Shown here in pieces: positions 17,920-26,096 of a DNA stretch of 64,000 nucleotides. The stretch comes from Atlantibacter sp032062175 (GTDB lineage: Bacteria; Pseudomonadota; Gammaproteobacteria; Enterobacterales; Enterobacteriaceae): the NCBI RefSeq assembly GCF_032062175.1, contig NZ_DAMBQK010000002.1:62001-126000 (forward strand). Reading direction: 5' to 3'. Positions within the stretch are counted from its first letter, which is position 1. Every line of letters begins with the position of its first letter. Made by a program: the position numbers and the translations under genes. The notes under the pieces were generated by a model. That model saw nothing but the letters and a program-made list of their open reading frames with translations, was not told the DNA's origin and searched no databases.

Positions 17920-18423
17920 TTATTTCAGTGCTTCCAGAGCGGCGTCGTAGTTCGGCTCGTGGGTGATTTCATTCACCAGTTCGCTGAATACCACTTCGTC
18001 TTGCTCGTTGATAACAACCACTGCGCGAGCGGTCAGGCCTTTCAGCGCGCCTTCTTCAATGCCGACGCCATAGTCCTGCTGGAACTGCGGGTTGCGCAGC
18101 GTAGACAGGGTGATGACGTTGCTCAGGCCTTCCGCGCCGCAGAAGCGAGACTGAGCGAACGGCAGGTCAGCGGAGATGCACAGCACCACAGTGTTGTCCA
18201 CGCTGGTCGCCAACTGGTTGAATTTACGCACTGACGCAGCGCACACGCCGGTATCAATGCTCGGGAAAATATTCAGGACCTTACGTTTGCCGGCGAATTG
18301 GCCAAGCGTAACGTCAGACAGATCTTTTGCCACCAGGCTGAAGGGCTGAGCTTTGCTGCCTTGCGCCGGGATCTGACCGACTACGGATACCGGATTGCCC
18401 TGAAAATGAACGATTTGTGACAT
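17920..18423 (-). CDS. tpx: Thiol peroxidase Tpx
   Basis: Tpx is an atypical 2-Cys peroxiredoxin that reduces hydrogen peroxide and alkyl or lipid hydroperoxides using thioredoxin. The protein is 167 aa (E. coli 168). The peroxidatic Cys61 is in FPSIDTGVCAASVRKFN and the resolving Cys95 is in SRFCGAEGL; a third Cys82 is also conserved. It starts at the ATG at 18423 with AGGAAG upstream and is divergent from ycjG, as in E. coli. Confidence 0.97.
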   Translation of the reverse strand: MSQIVHFQGNPVSVVGQIPAQGSKAQPFSLVAKDLSDVTLGQFAGKRKVLNIFPSIDTGVCAASVRKFNQLATSVDNTVVLCISADLPFAQSRFCGAEGLSNVITLSTLRNPQFQQDYGVGIEEGALKGLTARAVVVINEQDEVVFSELVNEITHEPNYDAALEALK

Positions 18424-18560
18424 AGTTATCTTCCTGTTTACATATAGTTAACGTCGCCGACAGTGTATGCCATCATTCAACAGATGAATATAAAAAACTG
18501 AGTCGGCGTAAGCTAAATTCGCTCGCTATAATGAGGCAAACCCTTGGAGAGGCTAATGAA

Positions 18561-19526
18561 ATGCGCAGCGTAAAGGTCTATCAGGAATCCTGGCCCCTGC
18601 ATTCGCCGTTCGTTATTTCGCGCGGGACGCGCAATGAAGCGGTGGTGGTAGTAGTAGAAATCGAGCAGGACGGCGTTAAAGGCGTCGGGGAGTGTACCCC
18701 GTATCCGCGCTACGGCGAGAGCGTCGAATCGGTAATGGCACAAATCATGACCGTGGTAGAACCGCTGGAAGCCGGCGCCAGTCGCGACGCGCTTCAGACG
18801 CTATTGCCCGCCGGTGCGGCGCGCAATGCCCTGGACTGCGCGCTATGGGATCTCGACGCGCGCCGCGAAGGGAAACCGCTCAGCGGCCTGCTGGGCGTGA
18901 CGCTGCCGGAGTTCGTACTCACTGCGCAGACGGTCAGCATCGGCACCCCGGAGCAGATGGCGAGTTCGGCGGCGGTGCTGTGGGACAAGGGCGCGCGGCT
19001 GCTGAAAATCAAGCTTGATGACCGGCTGATTACCGAGCGCATGGTGGCGATCCGCACCGCCGTACCTGACGCCATACTGATTGTCGATGCCAATGAATCC
19101 TGGTCCCACGATGGCCTGGCGGCGCGCTGCCAGCTCCTGGCGGATTTAGGCGTGGCGATGCTGGAGCAGCCGCTGCCTGCGGCGCAGGACAGCCAGTTGG
19201 AAAACTTTATCCATCCGCTGCCGATATGCGCCGATGAAAGCTGCCATACCCGCGACTCGCTTGCCGGTCTGGCGCGGCGCTATGAGATGGTGAATATCAA
19301 ACTGGATAAAACCGGCGGCCTGACCGAAGCGCTGCTGTTAAGCGACGCAGCGCGGGAGCAGGGCTTTGAGGTAATGCTCGGCTGTATGCTGTGTACTTCA
19401 CGGGCCATCAGCGCCGCCTTGCCGTTAAGCGTTCAGGCGCGTTTCGCCGATCTGGATGGCCCCACGTGGCTGGCGGTGGACGTGGAGCCAGCGCTTAACT
19501 TTTCAACCGGCGCGATTCACCTGTAA
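18561..19526 (+). CDS. ycjG: L-Ala-D/L-Glu epimerase YcjG
   Basis: An enolase-superfamily enzyme that converts L-Ala-D-Glu from murein turnover to L-Ala-L-Glu. The start is the ATG at 18561 (MRSVKVYQESWPLHSPFVIS), 321 aa as in E. coli, after GGAGAGG. The general acid/base lysines are in KIKLDD and NIKLDKTGG, and the metal ligands are Asp in LIVDANESW, Glu in MLEQPLPA and Asp in CADESCH. Its 3' end overlaps convergent mpaA by 10 bp. It belongs functionally with mpaA and mppA. Confidence 0.95.
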   Translation: MRSVKVYQESWPLHSPFVISRGTRNEAVVVVVEIEQDGVKGVGECTPYPRYGESVESVMAQIMTVVEPLEAGASRDALQTLLPAGAARNALDCALWDLDARREGKPLSGLLGVTLPEFVLTAQTVSIGTPEQMASSAAVLWDKGARLLKIKLDDRLITERMVAIRTAVPDAILIVDANESWSHDGLAARCQLLADLGVAMLEQPLPAAQDSQLENFIHPLPICADESCHTRDSLAGLARRYEMVNIKLDKTGGLTEALLLSDAAREQGFEVMLGCMLCTSRAISAALPLSVQARFADLDGPTWLAVDVEPALNFSTGAIHL

Positions 19527-20230
19527 GGCTGCCAGTGAAGCAGCGCCGTCATGGCGTCCAGATAGCGCTCGCTGGCTTCATCAGCGGAAATGGGCGGGAA
19601 TTCGGCGGTGATGCAGGGCAGATTGATGTCCGCGCACCAACTGCCGAAGGAACCCGGCGTGTCATAGCCGACGCTGGTGACCTGCGGCAAACCGAACGCC
19701 TGCGCCAGCCACTGCCCGAGGGCGCTGCTGCGCGGATCTTCAATACAGGCCAGCGGATCGTGGAACGAGATTACCCAACGCGGCGCAATCTGGTGAATTA
19801 ACTGGCACAGCGCCACGGTTTCCGGTTCTGAACCGGGTTTATCCCCGGTGGACAACACCACGTCGCGCTTATCCGCTGCGCTGTTCCAGCGGTATACCGT
19901 CTCGCCTGCTTTCCAGTTTGCCGCCGGGAAATTCCGGTTTAAATCCACGCCGTGCGCATTGGCCCGCAGGCCAAGCTGGCAGCCATCTGGATTGACCGCC
20001 AGCACCACGTGATGCTGGCGGTGCGTTGGCTCAAGGGTGCGCAACGCGCAGGAGAGCGCCACCATCGCGGCATTTTCATCACCGTGGGTGCCGGCGAGGA
20101 TCAATCCGGCATTTTCACTGGCTTCCGGTGCCGGGAACCACAGCAGCGGCGCGCCTAATACGCTTTTTCCGTAGCGTTCCGCACCGGGTGGAAAATGGCC
20201 GCGCTGCGAACGAGGGCGTAACGTCGTCAT
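19517..20230 (-). CDS. mpaA: Murein tripeptide amidase MpaA
   Basis: MpaA is a cytoplasmic M14-type zinc peptidase that cuts the D-Glu/meso-diaminopimelate bond of the recycled tripeptide. That yields L-Ala-D-Glu, the substrate of YcjG. I take the ATG at 20230 (MTTLRPRSQRGHFPPGAERY), 237 aa, because it aligns with the E. coli start and follows AAGGA at good spacing; about 48 codons further upstream are open but not homologous. Zinc ligands are H and E in AGTHGDEN and H in ISFHDPLACIEDP. The catalytic Glu is probably in CITAEFPP. Confidence 0.94.
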   Translation of the reverse strand: MTTLRPRSQRGHFPPGAERYGKSVLGAPLLWFPAPEASENAGLILAGTHGDENAAMVALSCALRTLEPTHRQHHVVLAVNPDGCQLGLRANAHGVDLNRNFPAANWKAGETVYRWNSAADKRDVVLSTGDKPGSEPETVALCQLIHQIAPRWVISFHDPLACIEDPRSSALGQWLAQAFGLPQVTSVGYDTPGSFGSWCADINLPCITAEFPPISADEASERYLDAMTALLHWQPYR

Positions 20231-20435
20231 AGGTCTCATTCCTTGAAGTGATGATGAGATGAGTGTTGAGCAAAAGCGCCGGGAAATCAACTGCCTGCGC
20301 CTGTCCACATTTCTGAGGATAAATTCCCCCCGGCGTTTGCATTTCAATACATCAAAACAAATAATAAACGCCAATTAATAATCAGCTGGCCCGCCTGAAA
20401 AGACGCGTCGGTATCGTTGAGTTTAGGGGGTTGGT

Positions 20436-22055
20436 ATGAAATTTCCCGTGCGTATCGCAACCGGTGTGTTGCTGGCGGGTAGTACATGGGGGCCTGCTGT
20501 CGCGGCGGAGGTTCCGCAAGGCACGGTGCTGGCGGAGAAACAGGAGCTGGTGCGCCATATCAAAGATGAACCGGCCTCGCTGGACCCGGTAAAAGCCGTG
20601 GGCCTGCCGGAAATTCAGGTGATCCGCGATTTGTTCGAAGGGCTGGTAAACCAGAACGAGAAGGGCGAGCTGACGCCTGGCGTCGCTACCCGCTGGCAGA
20701 GCAGCGACAACCGCGTCTGGACCTTCAGCCTGCGCAGCGACGCCCGCTGGTCCGACGGTACGCCGGTCACCGCGCAGGATTTCGTGTATAGCTGGCAACG
20801 GCTGGTGGATCCGAAAAACACCTCGCCCTTTGCCTGGTTTGCGGCGCTGGCGGGCATTACCCACGCGCAGGCGATTATCGATGGCAAAATGCCTGCCGAT
20901 AAGCTGGGGGTTTCTGCACCCGACGCGACCACGCTGCGGGTGGAGCTGGACAAACCGGTGCCGTATTTCCCCAACCTGACCGCCAATTTCTCGCTCTATC
21001 CCACCCCTAAAGCCACCATTGAAAAGTGGGGCGGCGAGTGGACCAAACCCGGCTATCTGGTAGGTAACGGCGCTTATACGCTGACCGAGCGGGTAGTGAA
21101 TGAAAAGCTGGTGGCGACGCCGAATAAAAATTACTGGGATAACGGCAAAACGGTGATTAGCAAAGTCACGTTTATTCCCGTTAACCAGGAATCCGCCGCC
21201 ACCAAACGCTATCTGGCGGGAGATATCGATATCACCGAGTCCTTCCCGAAAAACATGTACCAGAAGCTCCTCAAGGATATTCCCGGCCAGGTGTATACGC
21301 CGCCGCAGTTGGGCACTTATTACTACGCGTTTAACACCCGGAAAGGCCCGACGGCGGACCAGCGGGTCCGGCTGGCGCTGAGTATGACGATTGACCGGCG
21401 CATTATGGCCGAAAAAGTGCTGGGCACCGGTGAGAAACCGGCCTGGCGATTCACACCGGACGTCACGGCGGACTTCAAACCAACGCCGTCGATGTTTGAG
21501 GAAATGAGCCAGCAGGAATTAAACGCCCAGGCGAAAACCCTGCTCCAGGCCGCCGGTTACGGTCCCAATAAGCCGTTGAAACTGACATTGCTGTACAACA
21601 CGTCAGAGAACCATCAGAAAATCGCTATCGCGGTGGCATCAATGTGGAAAAAGAACCTCGGCGTGGAGGTGAAGCTGCAAAACCAGGAGTGGAAAACCTA
21701 TATCGACAGCCGCAATACCGGCAATTTCGATGTGATCCGCGCCTCCTGGGTAGGGGATTATAACGAACCATCCACCTTCCTCTCATTGCTGACCTCGACT
21801 CACAGCGGCAACATCTCGCGCTTTAACGATCCGGCTTATGACAAAGTGCTGGAACAGGCCAGCCGCGAAAACACCCTGGAAGCCCGTAACAGCGATTACA
21901 ACCAGGCGGAAAAGATCATTGCTGAGAAAGCACCGATTGCGCCGATTTATCAGTATACCAATGGGCGCTTAATCAAGCCTTGGGTGAAAGGCTACCCGAT
22001 TAACAACCCGGAAGATGTGGCCTATACCCGTACGATGTATATGATTAAGCATTAA
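20436..22055 (+). CDS. mppA: MppA, periplasmic murein tripeptide-binding protein
   Basis: MppA is a solute-binding protein that hands L-Ala-D-Glu-meso-Dap to the Opp permease for cell-wall recycling. It is 539 aa (E. coli 537), SBP_bac_5 family, with a signal peptide ending near PAVAA/EVPQG. The OppA-like RHIKDEPASLDPVKAVG start of the mature protein and the C-terminal YQYTNGRLIKPWVKGYPINNPEDVAYTR are typical. Here it follows mpaA directly. The ycjY and ycjZ genes that lie between them in E. coli are missing. Confidence 0.94.
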   Translation: MKFPVRIATGVLLAGSTWGPAVAAEVPQGTVLAEKQELVRHIKDEPASLDPVKAVGLPEIQVIRDLFEGLVNQNEKGELTPGVATRWQSSDNRVWTFSLRSDARWSDGTPVTAQDFVYSWQRLVDPKNTSPFAWFAALAGITHAQAIIDGKMPADKLGVSAPDATTLRVELDKPVPYFPNLTANFSLYPTPKATIEKWGGEWTKPGYLVGNGAYTLTERVVNEKLVATPNKNYWDNGKTVISKVTFIPVNQESAATKRYLAGDIDITESFPKNMYQKLLKDIPGQVYTPPQLGTYYYAFNTRKGPTADQRVRLALSMTIDRRIMAEKVLGTGEKPAWRFTPDVTADFKPTPSMFEEMSQQELNAQAKTLLQAAGYGPNKPLKLTLLYNTSENHQKIAIAVASMWKKNLGVEVKLQNQEWKTYIDSRNTGNFDVIRASWVGDYNEPSTFLSLLTSTHSGNISRFNDPAYDKVLEQASRENTLEARNSDYNQAEKIIAEKAPIAPIYQYTNGRLIKPWVKGYPINNPEDVAYTRTMYMIKH

Positions 22056-22087
22056 TTTCTTTTCTGTTTATTCTTCCTGCTCAACAT

Positions 22088-22120
22088 GGCGGGCGCAAAA
22101 ACTCGCGCCCGCCTCTTTTC
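22088..22120 (+). terminator. Terminator after mppA
   Basis: A 9-bp perfect stem GGCGGGCGC/GCGCCCGCC (22088-22096 with 22105-22113) is followed by TCTTTTC, 33 bp beyond the mppA stop. Confidence 0.85.
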
Positions 22121-22135
22121 ATAATCCTGAAACAT

Positions 22136-22158
22136 GTTATGTTATATTGTAACGTAAA
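22136..22158 (+). promoter_or_regulatory. Zur-like box upstream of zinT
   Basis: The core GTTATATTGTAAC (22141-22153) is a near-perfect dyad close to the Zur consensus (TGTTATAWTATAACA). It lies 28 bp before the zinT ATG, overlapping the likely core promoter. Family knowledge: zinT is Zur-repressed in E. coli and Salmonella. Confidence 0.7.
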
Positions 22159-22180
22159 TCACAGGGCAAATGAGGAAGAC

Positions 22181-22831
22181 ATGTTGGTGGGTTATTTTTC
22201 TAAATTAGCGTTCACTCTGGGTGCGATACTGGTAAGCGGCCATGCATTGGCGCATGGGCATTCCCACGGGAAGCCGCTGACGGAAATTGAGCAAAAAGCC
22301 ACTGAAGGCGTGTTTGATAACAAAAACGTGAAAGACCGCAGCCTGTCTGACTGGGACGGCGTCTGGCAATCGGTCTATCCGTATTTGCAGAGCGGCGATC
22401 TGGATCCGGTATTTAAAATGAAAGCCGGGAAAGATAAGACCCAAACCTTCGAGGAGATCAAAGAATATTACCGCAAAGGCTATGCCACCGATGTGGACAC
22501 GATCGGCATCGAAAATGGTGTGATGGAATTTCACGTCGGCGATACCGTTAGTGCCTGTAAATATGATTATGCCGGGCATAAGATCCTGACCTATAAATCC
22601 GGTAAAAAAGGTGTGCGCTATCTGTTTGAGTGTAAGGATGCCAGCAGCCAGGCGCCGAAATTCGTCCAGTTCAGCGATCACATTATCGCGCCACGTAAGT
22701 CCACGCATTACCACATCTTTATGGGAAATACGTCGCAGGAAGCCCTGCTGGAAGAGATGGACAACTGGCCGACGTATTACCAGTACCAGCTCTCTAAGGA
22801 GCAGGTGGTGGACGAAATGCTGCACCATTAA
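22181..22831 (+). CDS. zinT: ZinT, periplasmic zinc/cadmium-binding protein
   Basis: ZinT binds zinc in the periplasm and assists ZnuABC when zinc is scarce. I start at the ATG at 22181 (MLVGYFSKLAFTLGAILVSG, 216 aa as in E. coli) with GAGGAAG upstream, not the ATG at 22139 that lies inside the Zur box. A signal peptide ends near GHALA. The mature protein opens with the His-rich HGHSHGKPLTEIEQKA. The metal-site histidines are in KSTHYHIFMGN. A Zur-like operator and a terminator frame it as a single transcription unit. In E. coli the gene lies elsewhere. Confidence 0.96.
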   Translation: MLVGYFSKLAFTLGAILVSGHALAHGHSHGKPLTEIEQKATEGVFDNKNVKDRSLSDWDGVWQSVYPYLQSGDLDPVFKMKAGKDKTQTFEEIKEYYRKGYATDVDTIGIENGVMEFHVGDTVSACKYDYAGHKILTYKSGKKGVRYLFECKDASSQAPKFVQFSDHIIAPRKSTHYHIFMGNTSQEALLEEMDNWPTYYQYQLSKEQVVDEMLHH

Positions 22832-22852
22832 TTATTGCCAGCACCAGGTTCA

Positions 22853-22878
22853 GGCCGCTCGCGTTGAGCGGCCTTTTT
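22853..22878 (+). terminator. Terminator after zinT
   Basis: GGCCGCTC (22853-22860) pairs with GAGCGGCC (22866-22873) around a 5-nt loop and is followed by TTTTTC, 22 bp after the zinT stop. Confidence 0.88.
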
Positions 22879-23115
22879 CATTCATTACTATGGCTGGTCA
22901 GCAGCGCGTTACTGATGAAATTCCGCGACCATCATGGTGAACTCCAGACGAGTACTTTGCATGTTTGCGTACCGGCGCGAGGCTTCGGTTTTCGCCACGG
23001 CGGAGCAGTGCATTTAAAAGCCATCAAGGCTGATGCGCTTTCAGCCTATGCCTGGAGGGAAATTTCTTAAAACCCGATATACTTATTCTTAGGTGAAGCA
23101 GAATGGAAAATCGAT

Positions 23116-23211
23116 ATGTGGTGGATGGTAGTAGTCATTGCATTACTGATTTTCATGGCTGCTGTGTGGGTATTTATGTCGGCAGCTGACGATAGTAAAC
23201 ACGACTACTAA
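23116..23211 (+). CDS. Predicted 31-aa single-pass membrane protein
   Basis: The frame from the ATG at 23116 reads MWWMVVVIALLIFMAAVWVF followed by the polar tail MSAADDSKHDY: one membrane helix and a charged end. GGA at 23105-23107 gives a plausible ribosome-binding site, and TATACT-like sequence at about 23080 could be a -10 element. It precedes ybiI by 24 bp and may be cotranscribed. An overlapping frame from 23103 is also open for 28 codons but has no membrane or domain character. I do not recognise a named homologue. The support is composition, spacing and start context only. Confidence 0.5.
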   Translation: MWWMVVVIALLIFMAAVWVFMSAADDSKHDY

Positions 23212-23235
23212 GCATTTATGCTTAAGGGGGCGGTT

Positions 23236-23502
23236 ATGGCATCGGGTTGGGCGAATGACGATGCGGTACAGCAGCAAATCGACAGTACGATTGAAGACGC
23301 AATTTCCCGGGCTCGACAGGATCTGACATCAGGCGAAAGCCTGACGCATTGCGAAGAGTGCGGCGAACCTATCCCACTCGCCCGGCAAAAAGCGGTGCCG
23401 GGGGTACGGTTATGCATTAACTGCCAGCAAAAGGCAGATACTGAAAAACAACGCTTCTCGGGTTACAACCGGCGGGGTTCAAAAGACAGCCAGTTGCGTT
23501 AG
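23236..23502 (+). CDS. ybiI: DksA/TraR-type zinc-finger protein YbiI
   Basis: An 88-aa small zinc-finger protein that matches E. coli YbiI along its whole length, from MASGWANDDAVQQQIDSTIE to GYNRRGSKDSQLR. The C4 finger is CEECGEPIPLARQ...CINC. It belongs to the DksA/TraR family but lacks the long coiled coil, so an effect on RNA polymerase is not assured. The start ATG at 23236 follows AAGGGGG; an upstream ATG at 23218 is less likely. In E. coli it lies near fiu at 18 min, so its place here is a rearrangement. Its end overlaps the convergent cyclase gene by 4 bp. Confidence 0.9.
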   Translation: MASGWANDDAVQQQIDSTIEDAISRARQDLTSGESLTHCEECGEPIPLARQKAVPGVRLCINCQQKADTEKQRFSGYNRRGSKDSQLR

Positions 23503-24653
23503 TCCGGATGACGTGCCGCAGTATATTCATTCCAGCGGTTACGTCCGCTCTCCTTAGCCTGATACAGCGCCGCGTCCGCCTGGGCAATAAATACCGTTCC
23601 TGACATGTCTGGTTTCCAGACCGAAATCCCCTGGCTGACCGTCACGTGTTTATTGACCGGCGATGCGGCATGCTCAATCGCTAAATTTTCCAGACGCCAT
23701 GCCAGCCGACGCGCCACGCGGTGTGCCGCCTCGCCGCCGCCGCCCGGCAGCAGGATAGCGAACTCTTCGCCGCCGAGGCGCGCGACACTGTCTTCCCGTT
23801 TTCTCACCGCGCTTTTAAGTTGGTTCGCCACTTCCTTCAGACAGACATCCCCGGCCTGATGACCGTAATGATCGTTAAAACGCTTAAAATGATCGACGTC
23901 CACCATAATCATTGCCAGTTCGCCGCCTGTCTGGGTGGCCTCATGGATAGCAATATCAAGCTGCTGCTGAAAGTTACGGCGATTGGCGATGCCGGTCAAC
24001 GGATCGTAACTCGCCAGCGTTTCCAGTTGCTTAATCAAATCCCTTTTTTCTTGCCCACGTCGCAGCGCCAGGAAAAACCAGTTATTCAGCATCCGGCGGC
24101 CTGATTCCAGCAGCGCGGCCAGCAGCAACCACAGCACCACATTGAGCGCGGTAGGGCTTTGGTCGTAAGCAAACGTGCTCACCAGTATCGCCAGCCAGAT
24201 CGGCACAATAAACGTGAGCAACACGCGAACATCAAAATAGAGCGAAATCAACGCGGTAAACAGCAGCAGTGCCGCCAGGGGAAAGATAACGCGCATATCG
24301 CCGCTGGCGATAAACACATAAAACGAAAGCGCCCAGGCCAGGCTTAAAAACAGCACCGTGCCTTTGGCGAGCTGGCTTAACCATATTGCCTCGCGATCCG
24401 GCGCCATGCGTAAAATAAACAGCACGCTGGATGACGCTGCAAGCACCAGCACCATCGCGCTTTCCAGCACGTGGTGGGGGCGGTGCAGCACGGCGACGAG
24501 CGGTTCCGGCGAAAAGTAGTTACGTCCAAGAATAAACAGCGAAAACAGGATATTTACCCACAGGAACCAGCTTGTGCTGACGGTAATGGCCTGGCGACGC
24601 ATTTCAGCGGCATGAAGTTCAAAATTAACGCAGCGTGGCTGTTTATCAGTCAC
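23499..24653 (-). CDS. Membrane-bound diguanylate cyclase (GGDEF)
   Basis: A 384-aa protein predicted to make cyclic di-GMP. The first 195 residues hold about five or six membrane helices (for example WFLWVNILFSLFILG and FPLAALLLFTALISLYF), forming a membrane sensor domain. The GGDEF domain spans about 205-375, with YDPLTGIANRR and the intact active-site GGEEF at 294-298. The product-inhibition I-site is degenerate: K285-R-E-D288 in place of RxxD. It starts with GTG at 24653 after AGGAGC. I do not recognise it as a named E. coli cyclase; it takes the place near zntB where E. coli has the soluble dgcM. Confidence 0.88.
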   Translation of the reverse strand: MTDKQPRCVNFELHAAEMRRQAITVSTSWFLWVNILFSLFILGRNYFSPEPLVAVLHRPHHVLESAMVLVLAASSSVLFILRMAPDREAIWLSQLAKGTVLFLSLAWALSFYVFIASGDMRVIFPLAALLLFTALISLYFDVRVLLTFIVPIWLAILVSTFAYDQSPTALNVVLWLLLAALLESGRRMLNNWFFLALRRGQEKRDLIKQLETLASYDPLTGIANRRNFQQQLDIAIHEATQTGGELAMIMVDVDHFKRFNDHYGHQAGDVCLKEVANQLKSAVRKREDSVARLGGEEFAILLPGGGGEAAHRVARRLAWRLENLAIEHAASPVNKHVTVSQGISVWKPDMSGTVFIAQADAALYQAKESGRNRWNEYTAARHPD

Positions 24654-24837
24654 TTAAAGCTCCTGGTACGAAGAAAAACAAAAGAAAACAGGAAAGGGGA
24701 TTAACGTATTTTTATTGCTTATGTTAACTGTTTGCTTTCGTAATGAGCAAACGGTATGACAGCAAACGGTGGCCTCTTGCCACAGAGAAGCAGGAGACTA
24801 GACTGACACCATTGCCCGGTCAAACCAGGAGGCTTAC

Positions 24838-25821
24838 GTGCAGGCGATAAAGGGATCGGAACTGAATGTGCCGGATGCGGTATTTGCATGGATACTGGAT
24901 GGAAAAGGCGGCGTGAAACCGCTGGATAACGATGACACCATTGATAAAGAGCACCCTTGTTGGCTGCATCTCAATTATACCCACCCTGAAAGCGCCCAAT
25001 GGCTGGCGACCACGCCGCTGCTACCCAATACCGTGCGCGATGCGCTGGCAGGGGAAAGCACCCGTCCGCGCGTGACCCGTATGGGCGATGGTACGTTGAT
25101 TACGCTGCGCTGTATTAACGGCAGCACCGACGAGCGCCCCGACCAACTGGTGGCGATGCGCCTGTATATGGACGAGCGGCTGATTGTTTCCACCCGGCAG
25201 CGTAAAGTGCTGGCGCTGGACGACGTGGTGCAGGATCTCAACGACGGTACTGGCCCGACGGATGGCGGCAGTTGGCTGGTGGACATCTGCGATGCGCTAA
25301 CCGATCACGCCAGTGAGTTTATCGAGGAGCTGCACGATAAGATTATTGACCTCGAAGACAACCTGCTGGATCAGCAAATCCCGCCGCGCGGCTTTCTGGC
25401 GCTATTGCGCAAGCAGTTGATCGTGATGCGCCGCTATATGGCACCCCAGCGCGACGTGTATGCGCGGCTCGCCAGCGAACGCCTGCCGTGGATGACCGAC
25501 GATCATCGCCGCAGAATGCAGGACATTGCTGACCGGCTGGGGCGCGGGCTGGATGAAATCGACGCCTGTATTTCGCGTACCGCCATCATGGCCGATGAAA
25601 TCGCCCAGGTGATGCAGGAATCCCTGGCGCGCCGGACTTATACCATGTCGCTGATGGCGATGGTGTTTTTACCCAGTACGTTTTTAACCGGGCTGTTCGG
25701 CGTTAACCTCGGCGGCATCCCCGGCGGCGAGTGGCGGTTAGGATTTAGTTTGTTTTGCCTGATGTTAGTGGTGCTAATTGGGGGTGTTACCTGGTGGTTG
25801 CATCGCAGTAAATGGCTGTAA
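24838..25821 (+). CDS. zntB: ZntB, zinc transporter of the CorA family
   Basis: ZntB is a pentameric inner-membrane zinc transporter of the CorA/MIT family; it was first described as an exporter and later as a proton-coupled importer. The protein is 327 aa as in E. coli. The large N-terminal cytoplasmic domain is followed by two C-terminal helices with the signature GVN in LFGVNLGGIPGG between them. It starts with GTG at 24838 after CCAGGAGG, at the same residue as the E. coli protein. With zinT and ybiI upstream this makes three zinc-related genes in 3.7 kb. Confidence 0.95.
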   Translation: MQAIKGSELNVPDAVFAWILDGKGGVKPLDNDDTIDKEHPCWLHLNYTHPESAQWLATTPLLPNTVRDALAGESTRPRVTRMGDGTLITLRCINGSTDERPDQLVAMRLYMDERLIVSTRQRKVLALDDVVQDLNDGTGPTDGGSWLVDICDALTDHASEFIEELHDKIIDLEDNLLDQQIPPRGFLALLRKQLIVMRRYMAPQRDVYARLASERLPWMTDDHRRRMQDIADRLGRGLDEIDACISRTAIMADEIAQVMQESLARRTYTMSLMAMVFLPSTFLTGLFGVNLGGIPGGEWRLGFSLFCLMLVVLIGGVTWWLHRSKWL

Positions 25822-25867
25822 AAATTCACATTTTTAACAATATTGGAACCTTTTAAAGCGTTTCTTA

Positions 25868-25881
25868 TTGAGCAAAGTCAA
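25868..25881 (+). promoter_or_regulatory. FNR box activating fnrS
   Basis: TTGAGCAAAGTCAA fits the FNR consensus TTGAT-N4-ATCAA. Its centre is about 42 bp upstream of the predicted fnrS start, the class II activator position. Confidence 0.8.
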
Positions 25882-25916
25882 TAAAAAAAGCGGCTACTGC
25901 GGGCAAACTCTCTCTT

Positions 25917-26038
25917 GCAGGTGAATGCAACGTCAAGCGATGGGCGTTGCGCTCCATATTGTCTTACTTCCTTTTTTGAATTACTGCATAGCACAATTTA
26001 ATTCGTACGACGCCGACTCTAATCAGTCGGCTTTTTTT
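25917..26038 (+). ncRNA. fnrS: FnrS, anaerobically induced Hfq-binding small RNA
   Basis: The segment starting GCAGGTGAATGCAACGTCAA and ending in the GCCGACT/AGTCGGC terminator with a T9 run matches E. coli FnrS almost base for base. This includes the single-stranded seed region GGGCGTTGCGCTCC and the U-rich middle. FnrS is about 120 nt, is activated by FNR without oxygen and represses mRNAs for aerobic enzymes such as sodB and maeA by base pairing with Hfq. It lies downstream of zntB, as in E. coli, and has an FNR box at the expected distance. Confidence 0.93.
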
Positions 26039-26096
26039 TTGCCAGTCGGAAAGGGGCTTCTACGCTTAAGGAGTACAGCCACTTCTGGAGGTAATG

